A DNA stretch of 12,012 nucleotides, taken from Deltaproteobacteria bacterium (GTDB lineage Bacteria > Myxococcota_A > UBA9160 > SMWR01). Below, piece after piece: positions 6,376 through 12,012 of this stretch; the first letter of the stretch is position 1, and every line of letters starts with the position of its first letter. The notes below the pieces were generated by a model. The model was not told where the DNA came from and did no database searches. It saw nothing but the letters and a program-made list of their open reading frames with translations. Made by a program: the position numbers and the translations under genes. The stretch is taken from positions 1-12,012 of the forward strand of contig JAFDAW010000057.1 in assembly GCA_019313605.1 (NCBI GenBank), in the 5' to 3' direction.

Positions 6376-6597
6376 GTGAAGATCTCGATCACCTATTGCG
6401 GACAATGAAACTATCTACCCCGGGCTACCAGTTTGGCAGCCACCATCAAGGACGAGACCGGCGTCGAATCTGAATTGATCAGCGGCGGTGGAGGGATATT
6501 CGACGTCGTTGTCGACGGCGAGATGATCTTCTCCAAGCACGAGGTGGATCGTTTTCCCGAACCGGATGAGATCCTATCGAAGCTCGAGAACCCCTGA
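6376..6597 (+). CDS. selW: Selenoprotein W-like (Rdx family) selenoprotein, UGA-encoded Sec11
   Basis: Translated with the in-frame TGA at 6406-6408 as selenocysteine, this gives a 73-residue protein beginning MKISITYCGQU and ending at the TGA 6595-6597. The N-terminal beta-strand followed by Cys8-Gly-Gln-Sec11-Asn-Tyr is the CxxU redox motif of the SelW/SelT/SelH/Rdx12 thioredoxin-like family. Further family marks are LPRATSLA (14-21), SGGGGIFDVVVDG (36-48) and FSKHEVDRFPEPDEI (52-66). The length is normal for SelW. Homology continues in one frame on both sides of the UGA, as expected for recoding and not for decay. The GTG start has an excellent ribosome site. A hairpin at 6423-6441 has the geometry of a bacterial SECIS. 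Expression requires SelA, SelB, SelC and SelD elsewhere in the genome. The probable role is thiol/selenol redox signalling or antioxidant protection in the cytosol. Standard pipelines would omit it or call only a downstream fragment. Confidence 0.9.
6423..6441 (+). promoter_or_regulatory. Candidate bacterial SECIS hairpin
   Basis: GGCT (6423-6426) pairs with AGCC (6438-6441); after one A/C mismatch, CCA (6428-6430) pairs with TGG (6434-6436), closing a three-base loop GTT (6431-6433). The first loop base is G, and 22 nt separate the UGA from the loop. Published bacterial SECIS models place a small G-containing loop about 16-37 nt after the UGA, inside the coding region, where SelB binds. The hairpin overlaps codons for the conserved helix after the CxxU motif. 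Confidence 0.7.
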
Positions 6598-6644
6598 ACG
6601 GGGCCGTCGGCTCCGACCGCTACTCGACCTTTCCCGCCTCCTGA

Positions 6645-7835
6645 CTAGCCGACCTCGTCGACCCAATCGCGCAGCAGTTCCCGTAGCGCGTCGGGTGAGT
6701 TGAGAGCGGGGTTCAGGCGGATGCGCTCGGCGAGGTAGTCGATTGCGCGACCCACGCGTGGCCCGGGTTCGCAGCCGATGCACGCGATCACGTCGGCACC
6801 CGAGAACATCAACTGGCTGCGCACGCTCGCGGTCCGCTCGGATTCGCGCAGCGATGCCAGTGACTCCCGCAGTATCTGCAGCGCGCTTCGAGCCGCTTCG
6901 GATTCATCGCCGGCCGTTTCGATCTCGGCTTCTCGGAGCGCAATCAGCGCACCCAGGTTGGGAGCGCCAACGCGGCGTGCAAATCGCGCGACGGCGGGCG
7001 GAGTCATTGCATTGATCTGGGTGTCGCTGTGGTGGAATCGCAGCAGCAGCTCGACGCGGTCGATCGTAGAGCGAGAAAATCGCAGGCGCTGCAGCACCGT
7101 TCTGACGCGGGTGCCACGGAGCCAGCCGGCCAGCCGCAACTCGAGATCGCAAGCCAATCGATCCACCACGGCGCCCGAGCCTGGTGTCGTGCCCGGCGCG
7201 AGCGTCGAAGTGATCCCGCTTCGACTGAGCTGCTCCAGGCCCTGGGAAGCGCCCGCCGAGAGCAGGATCGCGATCAACTCGCGGCGAACGGGTTCGCGCG
7301 GGATCTTGGCGAGCGCTGTCTGGGCGCGTGAGAGCGCATTCTCGATCTCCTGATCCAACCTCCAGCCCCGCGTCGCAGCGAGCCGAATCCCCCGAAGCGC
7401 GCGGATCGGGTCCTCGTCGATGCGATCTCGTGCGTTTCGCACCGCGCGAACCAGGCCGTGCTCGAGATCCGCTCGACCGCCGTATGGATCGAGCCATTTC
7501 CGGTCTGCGATGTCATAGGCGATGGCGTTGATCGTGAAGTCACGATGGGCGAGGTCGTCCTCGATGTGCGCGCCCGCGCGGAATGGACTCACGTCGACAG
7601 GGCCCGCCCGGCTGGGAACCATCACGGAATCGCGTCGGTTTTCGATCAAGACTCCGTTCGGAAACCGATCCAGGATCTCGCGGAGAGACGTGTCCGTTGA
7701 CAGTTCAAAGTGTGACGGTGGGATTGCAGTCAGGAGGTCGCGCAGCCCGGGTCCGACCCAAAAAGATGCGTGTCCAGCCTCGACCATCTTCTGGCCGATC
7801 TGCACGACGGCGCTCGGCACAGAGAACTCACTCAT
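6645..7835 (-). CDS. Class II CCA-adding enzyme/poly(A) polymerase-family protein with degenerate active site
   Basis: This 396-residue homologue of bacterial tRNA nucleotidyltransferase/poly(A) polymerase keeps most of the head-neck-body architecture. FWVGPGLRDLL (25-35) matches GGxVRDxLL, DLAHRDFTINAIAYD (94-108) is the conserved RRDFTINA segment, LDPYGGRADL (115-124) and DEDPIRALRGIRLA (140-153) follow, and REPVRREL (180-187) matches the ERIRxEL motif. The catalytic strand, normally DxDxxT after the GG motif, reads HFELST (42-47), so both metal-binding aspartates are replaced, and the GG is GP. The third carboxylate (Asp81 in VDVSPFR) remains. Polymerisation activity is therefore doubtful, and it may be a paralogue that binds RNA or nucleotide without catalysis. 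The ATG at 7835 has only a weak CGAGG directly before it and may start a leaderless mRNA. It converges on the selenoprotein gene with 47 bp between them. Confidence 0.85.
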   Translation of the reverse strand: MSEFSVPSAVVQIGQKMVEAGHASFWVGPGLRDLLTAIPPSHFELSTDTSLREILDRFPNGVLIENRRDSVMVPSRAGPVDVSPFRAGAHIEDDLAHRDFTINAIAYDIADRKWLDPYGGRADLEHGLVRAVRNARDRIDEDPIRALRGIRLAATRGWRLDQEIENALSRAQTALAKIPREPVRRELIAILLSAGASQGLEQLSRSGITSTLAPGTTPGSGAVVDRLACDLELRLAGWLRGTRVRTVLQRLRFSRSTIDRVELLLRFHHSDTQINAMTPPAVARFARRVGAPNLGALIALREAEIETAGDESEAARSALQILRESLASLRESERTASVRSQLMFSGADVIACIGCEPGPRVGRAIDYLAERIRLNPALNSPDALRELLRDWVDEVG

Positions 7836-7841
7836 CCTCGG

Positions 7842-7847
7842 ATTGTA
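7842..7847 (-). promoter_or_regulatory. Possible -10 box placing the transcript start at the CCA-like gene's ATG
   Basis: On the minus strand TACAAT lies 6 nt before the ATG at 7835. A -10 box there would start transcription at about the initiation codon, giving a leaderless or nearly leaderless message, consistent with the poor ribosome site. No matching -35 hexamer is visible. The divergent gap 7836-7913 also serves the rightward gene. Confidence 0.3.
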
Positions 7848-7913
7848 ACCGGCCAGCGGGAGTTCGGGCGCCGCTGAGCTATCTTTCGAATCTCACGAGG
7901 AGGAGATCGGACG

Positions 7914-8621
7914 ATGACGGTTGGGCGAGAAGGCGTCGACATCGAGTATGAGGGGATCGCCTCTGGCGGAGATGGGGGTGTCGCGTCGGGTTATCTCGCC
8001 AAGCCGGCGTCGGACGTTGGTTGTGGGATCGTCGTCATCCACGACGAGTGGGGACTGACCGAGTTCATTCGCGACGTTTGCGATCGGCTGGCCCGGGCGG
8101 GTTTCGTAGCCCTGGCGCCGGATCTGTTTCGCGGCCGCACTGCAGAAGATTCGATCTCCGCCGAGCGGCTTTCGAAGGAATTCGAACTCGACGGCGCCGA
8201 CGCCGACCTCGAATCGGCCGTCGCGGAACTCTACAACCAGAACGCGACGGCGGGATCGAAAGTCGGCGCATTGGGCTTTGGTTCGGGAGGTTCTCTCGCG
8301 CTCTTTTTGTCCAGCCGTCACCGTCGAATCGGAGCGGTCGTCGATCTGTACGGAACACGCCTCGAGGTCGTCGATGAACTCGAACGCGTCGCAGCGCCCG
8401 TCCTGGCTGTTCTTGCGGGAGGGGATGAGTCGGGCGCTGAGCCGGCTGTCGAGAGTTTGAAGTCGGGCCTCGAGCGCGCAGGTGTGAACGCGAGCGTCGA
8501 GGTTCGCGCGGGTGTTCGCAGCGGTTACATGAACGACGCCCGTCTCGATGTGCATGACGCGGCAGCCGCTGCTGATTCGTGGGATGCGCTGCTCGCTTTT
8601 TTCCGGTCGGAACTCACCTGA
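7914..8621 (+). CDS. Dienelactone hydrolase-family protein lacking catalytic Cys and His
   Basis: This 235-residue alpha/beta-hydrolase fold protein has the length and order of dienelactone hydrolase (carboxymethylenebutenolidase). Family marks are the first strand VVIHDEWGL (41-49 region), RLARAGFVALAPDLFRG (58-74), the elbow LGFGSGG (120-126), APVLAVLAGGD (161-171) and SGYMNDAR (203-210). The elbow normally reads G-F-C-x-G-G, but here the nucleophile position is Gly123 followed by Ser124. The usual HGFxND histidine is replaced (RSGYMND), and the HEWWG glutamate is shifted to HDEWG. Only Asp171 of the triad remains clear. It is thus probably inactive as a DLH, unless Ser124 works in a rearranged site. 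Cytosolic; no signal peptide. The ATG has an AGGAGGAG site about 10 nt upstream and is transcribed divergently from the CCA-like gene, 78 bp away. Confidence 0.85.
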   Translation: MTVGREGVDIEYEGIASGGDGGVASGYLAKPASDVGCGIVVIHDEWGLTEFIRDVCDRLARAGFVALAPDLFRGRTAEDSISAERLSKEFELDGADADLESAVAELYNQNATAGSKVGALGFGSGGSLALFLSSRHRRIGAVVDLYGTRLEVVDELERVAAPVLAVLAGGDESGAEPAVESLKSGLERAGVNASVEVRAGVRSGYMNDARLDVHDAAAAADSWDALLAFFRSELT

Positions 8622-8678
8622 TCGCACCTCGACGGAGCACCGGCTTCGGCAAACAAGATCCCTACATCAACTACTTGC

Positions 8679-8738
8679 GCACGCAACTCGAGTGCAACTA
8701 GCCCGCGATTGAACTGAGCACGCAATTCATGTGCAACT
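8679..8738. repeat. Pair of imperfect 21-nt direct repeats with internal dyads
   Basis: Two 21-nt copies (8679-8699 and 8718-8738) agree at 18 positions, both of the form GCACGCAA-N5-GTGCAACT. Their starts are 39 bp apart. Each copy contains GCAC...GTGC as an inverted repeat around a 9-nt centre, which is the shape of a dimeric regulator's operator. They lie about 145-200 bp before the GGDEF-EAL gene, so they could control it. The rest of the 260-bp gap 8622-8881 shows an AT-rich GTTTAAAACG at about 8756-8765 and no recognisable gene. Confidence 0.6.
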
Positions 8739-8868
8739 CCCCGGCAATTCCCCCCGTTTAAAACGCGTCAATGAGCGGCCCATACGCAAGTCGGGCTTCG
8801 AATCAGCCGATCAATGAACACGACGGACTCGGTTCGAATTCGGTCCATTATGTCGTGGTTTGCCCGTT

Positions 8869-8873
8869 GGGAG
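8869..8873 (+). promoter_or_regulatory. Shine-Dalgarno site of the GGDEF-EAL gene
   Basis: GGGAG lies 8 nt before the TTG at 8882, the codon that gives a short N-terminus leading directly into the first membrane helix. The frame stays open upstream of it, but no better start with a ribosome site was seen. Confidence 0.6.
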
Positions 8874-8881
8874 TTGCGCAC

Positions 8882-11800
8882 TTGACGCTCGCGCAGAAGA
8901 CAGCCTTGATCGTTGCCCTTTTTGCGATGGCAAACGTTGGGATCGCGTATTCGATTCATCGCAACGTGGTGGCTCCGGAGTTCGCCGTCCTCGAGCAGCA
9001 AGAGGTCGAGAAGAACATGAAGCGCGCCCTGTTGGCGATCCAGCGCGAAGCATTCGTGTTGGACGTTCTCGCCCAGGATACCGCGAGTTGGGATGCGGCC
9101 TATGATTTTGTGGAATCCCGCGATCCGTATTTCTACGAGATGAATCTCAGCCCGGGTGCGCTGAAGACCACCGTAATCGACTGGGCGGTCGTCGTTGACT
9201 TGGCTGGGAGGGTGCTCTCGGGACCGGTGTTGGACATTCAGACCGGCAATCCGCTGGGAATTGCAGAAATCCCCCAAGAACAATGGAGCGAATCGCATCC
9301 ACTTCTGCTCGGTGAAACGCAAGTCGAGCCGATCGCTGGTCTGATGGCGACGAGTGAAGGCCCGATGCTGGTTGCCGCTCGCGATATTCTCACCAGTGTT
9401 GACGAGGGGCCATCACGCGGTCGGGTCATCATGGGGAGGCGATTTGATGCGAAGTTCATCGCGGGCCTCAGCGAGCGTACCCACATCACTCTCGACGTCC
9501 TGCCGCTTTCCCACGAATCGGTTCCGCAATCATTGCGCGAAGTGCTGGTCGAAGATGGGACTGCCCCATATCAGTACTCGACCTCGGGCTCCGATGATGA
9601 GCGCCTCGATACCTTTGCGCCGTTGGGGGATGTTGCGGGTGTCCCATCATTCGTTCTTCACGTAAGCCTCCCTCGCGAAATCACCCAGCGAGCGGCCTAC
9701 GTCAATCGTCTGAGCCTTCTGTGGTTTCTCGTCCAGGGATCGGTCCTTGCATTCCTGATCATGGCGCCGTTGCACAAAGCGATCATTGCTCCGCTCAAGG
9801 TTCTGACCGACCAATTGCGGTCCATCCGGAATACCAACGACCTGGCGGTCGATGTATCGATGGAGCGAAACGATGAGATCGGTGAACTCAGTCGCGAATT
9901 CGGAAGCATGCTCGAGCAGCTGGGCAGGCATATCGATGATCGCCGCAAGAGCGAAGATGCGCTGCGCCACAGTGAAGAGCGTCTACAGGAAGCCCAGCAG
10001 GTTGCTCAGGTCGGAAGCTGGGAAGTCGACCTGACGAGCGGGTCGTGGTGGTGGTCGGACGAGCTCTTTCGAATTTACGGAAGGCAGTTCGACGAAGGTC
10101 CCCCGACCACTGAGCAGATTCGATCGGGAATTCATTCGGACGATCGAGACCGCGTGGAGGCAGCCTTTCGCACGCTGATCGAAGAGGGGTCGGAATCAAG
10201 GGGAACCGAAGCTCGCGTGGTGGTCGAGACCGGCGATCTGCAGCATCACCACATGCTCTGGAATGTCGAGAGAGACCCCGAAGGCCGAGCATTCCGCGCA
10301 TACGGAACGGTTAGTGACGTCACGGAGCGCTACCGATCCGAGGAAGCGCTGCGCCGCGCTGCTGCGGTCTTCGAGACCGCTACCGAGGCGATTGTGATCG
10401 CGGATGCCTTCGGAAACATCGTGGACGTCACCTCTGCATTTTCGAGTATTACGGGACACGAGCAAGGCGATGTGATCGGGGAGAACGCGGAAATCCTGAA
10501 CTCCCACCAACATGAATTCGAGTTTTATCAGGAAATCGCCGCTGAAATCGAACAATCGGGTAAGTGGGAAGGTGAAATCTGGATTCGCCACAAAAACAAC
10601 ACGGCGATTGCGACATGGTCTTCAATTGGCCGAACTCTCGGGCGAGAGTCGTCTACCGAGCAGTTCGTCGCGGTATTCAACGATATGACCGAGCGGAAGG
10701 ACGCCGAGGAAGTCATCTCTCACCAGGCCACCTACGACCTGTTGACCGGCATTCCGAACCGCTCGCTGTTCATCGACCGGCTCTCTCAAGAGACGCTACG
10801 CGCCGGCCAGAGCGGCGAGGGTGTCGCGCTGATATTCATTGACCTCGATGGTTTCAAGAAGATCAATGACACGCTCGGCCACTCCGCGGGCGATGAGGTG
10901 CTCCAAATAGCGGCGGAGCGGATCAAGCAGAGTATCCGCAACATTGACACCACAGCGCGCGTCGGTGGCGATGAATTTGCCGTGATTGTTCCGAAACTCA
11001 GCGATCCTGTTGACGCCGAAATCGTTGCAAAGCGGATACTCGAAGAGATGGCGGTTCCGATGAGCGTGCAAGGACAGGACGTTGTGACGACTGCGAGCAT
11101 CGGAATTTCGGTGTTCCCGGCCGATTCCGATGATGATGAAGGGCTACTGCGAGATGCGGATATCGCGATGTACCGAAGTAAGAATGGCGGCGGAAACTCG
11201 ATCGAGTTCTTCACCGCGGAAATGAACGAGCGGGCAATGCGTCGGATGCAGGTGGAACTGCAGTTACAACACGCGCTCGAGTTGGAGGAATTCGAACTCC
11301 ACTACCAGCCCATCGTTTCGCTTCCGGAGGGCCGGATGGTTGGCGTGGAGGCACTCTTGCGCTGGCACAATGCAGAATTGGGCGTGGTCGAGCCCGGGGA
11401 GTTCATTCCCGTGGCGGAAAGCACCGGCATCATCGTTCCGATCGGTGCCTGGGTGTTGGAAACGGCTTGCCGGCAGGTCAAGGAGTGGCAGGAAGCGGGA
11501 TGGTCCGACCTCCGGGTTGCGGTGAACCTTTCGCCGCGAGAAGTCGATCGTGGCGATGCGGTCGAGTCGATCTCGAATGCGCTCGATAAGAGTGGGTTGG
11601 CACCTAGGTTTCTGGAAGTCGAGGTCACAGAGCGCGTTCTCCTGGATGATGTGGAGACTGCGGGCTCCGCGTTTCATGCGATCAAGGATCTCGGGGTTCG
11701 GCTCTGCATCGATGACTTTGGAACGGGTTACTCGTCTTTGAGTTATCTGCGCAACTACCCGTTCGATGTGCTCAAGATCGATCGCGCGTTTGTTTCCGAT

Positions 11801-12012
11801 GCGGCCCAACACGCGAGCGGTGTTTCGCTGCTGCGGGCAATCGTCTCGATGGCCGAGAGCCTCGAACTCGAGGTGATCGCCGAGGGGGTGGAGACCTCGG
11901 AGCAATTCGACATGTTGTGTGAGTTGGGCTGTGGATTTGCACAGGGTTACCATTTCTGTGCGCCACTGAGTGCTGCGAGGATCGGAATCGGAGGCCCGAT
12001 CGTCGACCTCGA
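8882..12012 (+). CDS. Membrane-bound CHASE4-HAMP-PAS-PAS-GGDEF-EAL cyclic-di-GMP protein (3' end cut by window)
   Basis: 1043 codons are visible, and the frame runs off the right edge. This is a transmembrane receptor that probably both makes and degrades cyclic di-GMP. Order: membrane helix about 5-25; periplasmic CHASE4-like sensor about 30-270 with the D66-xxx-WD-xx-Y motif; second helix about 277-298; HAMP about 296-348; PAS/PAC about 365-485 and a second about 490-605; GGDEF about 612-770; EAL from about 785 onward. The cyclase has intact GGDEF (695-699), metal ligand Asp654 in FIDLDGF, and an RNID inhibitory I-site (686-689) exactly five residues before GGDEF. The phosphodiesterase keeps EALL (823-826), Asn882, DDFGTG (944-949), Lys965, EGVE (1001-1004) and Gln1021. 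Both activities therefore look competent, so output should depend on the sensors. The TTG start is supported by GGGAG. The stop codon is not in the window. Confidence 0.93.
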   Translation, partial: MTLAQKTALIVALFAMANVGIAYSIHRNVVAPEFAVLEQQEVEKNMKRALLAIQREAFVLDVLAQDTASWDAAYDFVESRDPYFYEMNLSPGALKTTVIDWAVVVDLAGRVLSGPVLDIQTGNPLGIAEIPQEQWSESHPLLLGETQVEPIAGLMATSEGPMLVAARDILTSVDEGPSRGRVIMGRRFDAKFIAGLSERTHITLDVLPLSHESVPQSLREVLVEDGTAPYQYSTSGSDDERLDTFAPLGDVAGVPSFVLHVSLPREITQRAAYVNRLSLLWFLVQGSVLAFLIMAPLHKAIIAPLKVLTDQLRSIRNTNDLAVDVSMERNDEIGELSREFGSMLEQLGRHIDDRRKSEDALRHSEERLQEAQQVAQVGSWEVDLTSGSWWWSDELFRIYGRQFDEGPPTTEQIRSGIHSDDRDRVEAAFRTLIEEGSESRGTEARVVVETGDLQHHHMLWNVERDPEGRAFRAYGTVSDVTERYRSEEALRRAAAVFETATEAIVIADAFGNIVDVTSAFSSITGHEQGDVIGENAEILNSHQHEFEFYQEIAAEIEQSGKWEGEIWIRHKNNTAIATWSSIGRTLGRESSTEQFVAVFNDMTERKDAEEVISHQATYDLLTGIPNRSLFIDRLSQETLRAGQSGEGVALIFIDLDGFKKINDTLGHSAGDEVLQIAAERIKQSIRNIDTTARVGGDEFAVIVPKLSDPVDAEIVAKRILEEMAVPMSVQGQDVVTTASIGISVFPADSDDDEGLLRDADIAMYRSKNGGGNSIEFFTAEMNERAMRRMQVELQLQHALELEEFELHYQPIVSLPEGRMVGVEALLRWHNAELGVVEPGEFIPVAESTGIIVPIGAWVLETACRQVKEWQEAGWSDLRVAVNLSPREVDRGDAVESISNALDKSGLAPRFLEVEVTERVLLDDVETAGSAFHAIKDLGVRLCIDDFGTGYSSLSYLRNYPFDVLKIDRAFVSDAAQHASGVSLLRAIVSMAESLELEVIAEGVETSEQFDMLCELGCGFAQGYHFCAPLSAARIGIGGPIVDL

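Noticed and set aside
5526..6392. Minus-strand open frame (288 codons) opposite the BI-1 gene
   Set aside because: The plus strand encodes a seven-helix membrane protein. The antisense translation is a charged His/Arg/Glu-rich product, as expected for the complement of hydrophobic codons.
6406..6408. TGA read as a true stop, making the short gene a pseudogene
   Set aside because: The stop falls exactly at the selenocysteine position of the CxxU motif. Family sequence continues in the same frame to a normal end, and a SECIS-like hairpin follows.
8630..8759. Short plus-strand frame ending TQLECN-stop, followed by a similar TQFMCN stretch, as a decayed gene
   Set aside because: No start with a ribosome site and no recognisable family. 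The resemblance between the two stretches is explained by the 21-nt direct repeats.
8768..9322. Minus-strand open frame (184 codons) opposite the start of the GGDEF-EAL gene
   Set aside because: It overlaps the membrane helix and CHASE4-like region of a well-supported plus-strand gene and shows no domain or ribosome site.

Overview
The window is a GC-rich, densely coded chromosomal segment with no mobile element, rRNA, tRNA or CRISPR array. The gene content (a YejF-type peptide importer ATPase, a CHASE4-HAMP-PAS-GGDEF-EAL receptor, a secreted alpha/beta hydrolase, a SelW-type selenoprotein) and the repeated use of GTG and TTG starts behind purine-rich Shine-Dalgarno sites suggest a Gram-negative bacterium, perhaps from the Deltaproteobacteria/Myxococcota side of the tree. 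That placement is inference and no marker gene fixes it.

Layout: (1) 1-1634, the tail of an upstream gene overlapping a fused double ATP-binding subunit of a peptide ABC importer (+). (2) 1843-2997, an ArsM-like arsenite methyltransferase with every expected cysteine and a Gly-Cys-Cys C-terminus (+). (3) 3097-3789, an exported ABHD14-like alpha/beta hydrolase (+). (4) 3815-3886, four perfect copies of an 18-bp tandem repeat lying between two convergent genes and containing the stop codon of the next one. (5) 3883-5322, an amidase-signature hydrolase (-) starting at TTG. (6) 5631-6335, a Bax inhibitor-1 family membrane protein (+), also from TTG. (7) 6376-6597, a short selenoprotein W-like gene (+) read through an in-frame UGA, with a good candidate bacterial SECIS hairpin; conventional gene calling would miss or split it. 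(8) 6645-7835, a class II CCA-adding enzyme/poly(A) polymerase homologue (-) whose catalytic DxD is replaced by HxE. (9) 7914-8621, a dienelactone hydrolase-fold protein (+) lacking the catalytic Cys and His. (10) 8882 to the right edge, a large membrane-anchored dual GGDEF-EAL cyclic-di-GMP protein (+), preceded by a pair of 21-nt dyad-containing direct repeats.

Apart from the ABC overlap at the left edge and the close spacing of the BI-1 and SelW genes, the genes look like independently transcribed housekeeping, stress or detoxification units, not one pathway. The most notable content is the hidden selenoprotein, which implies that the host makes selenocysteine. Next come two neighbouring divergent genes (CCA-like and DLH-like) that both look catalytically degenerate, and the stop-codon-bearing minisatellite after the amidase.
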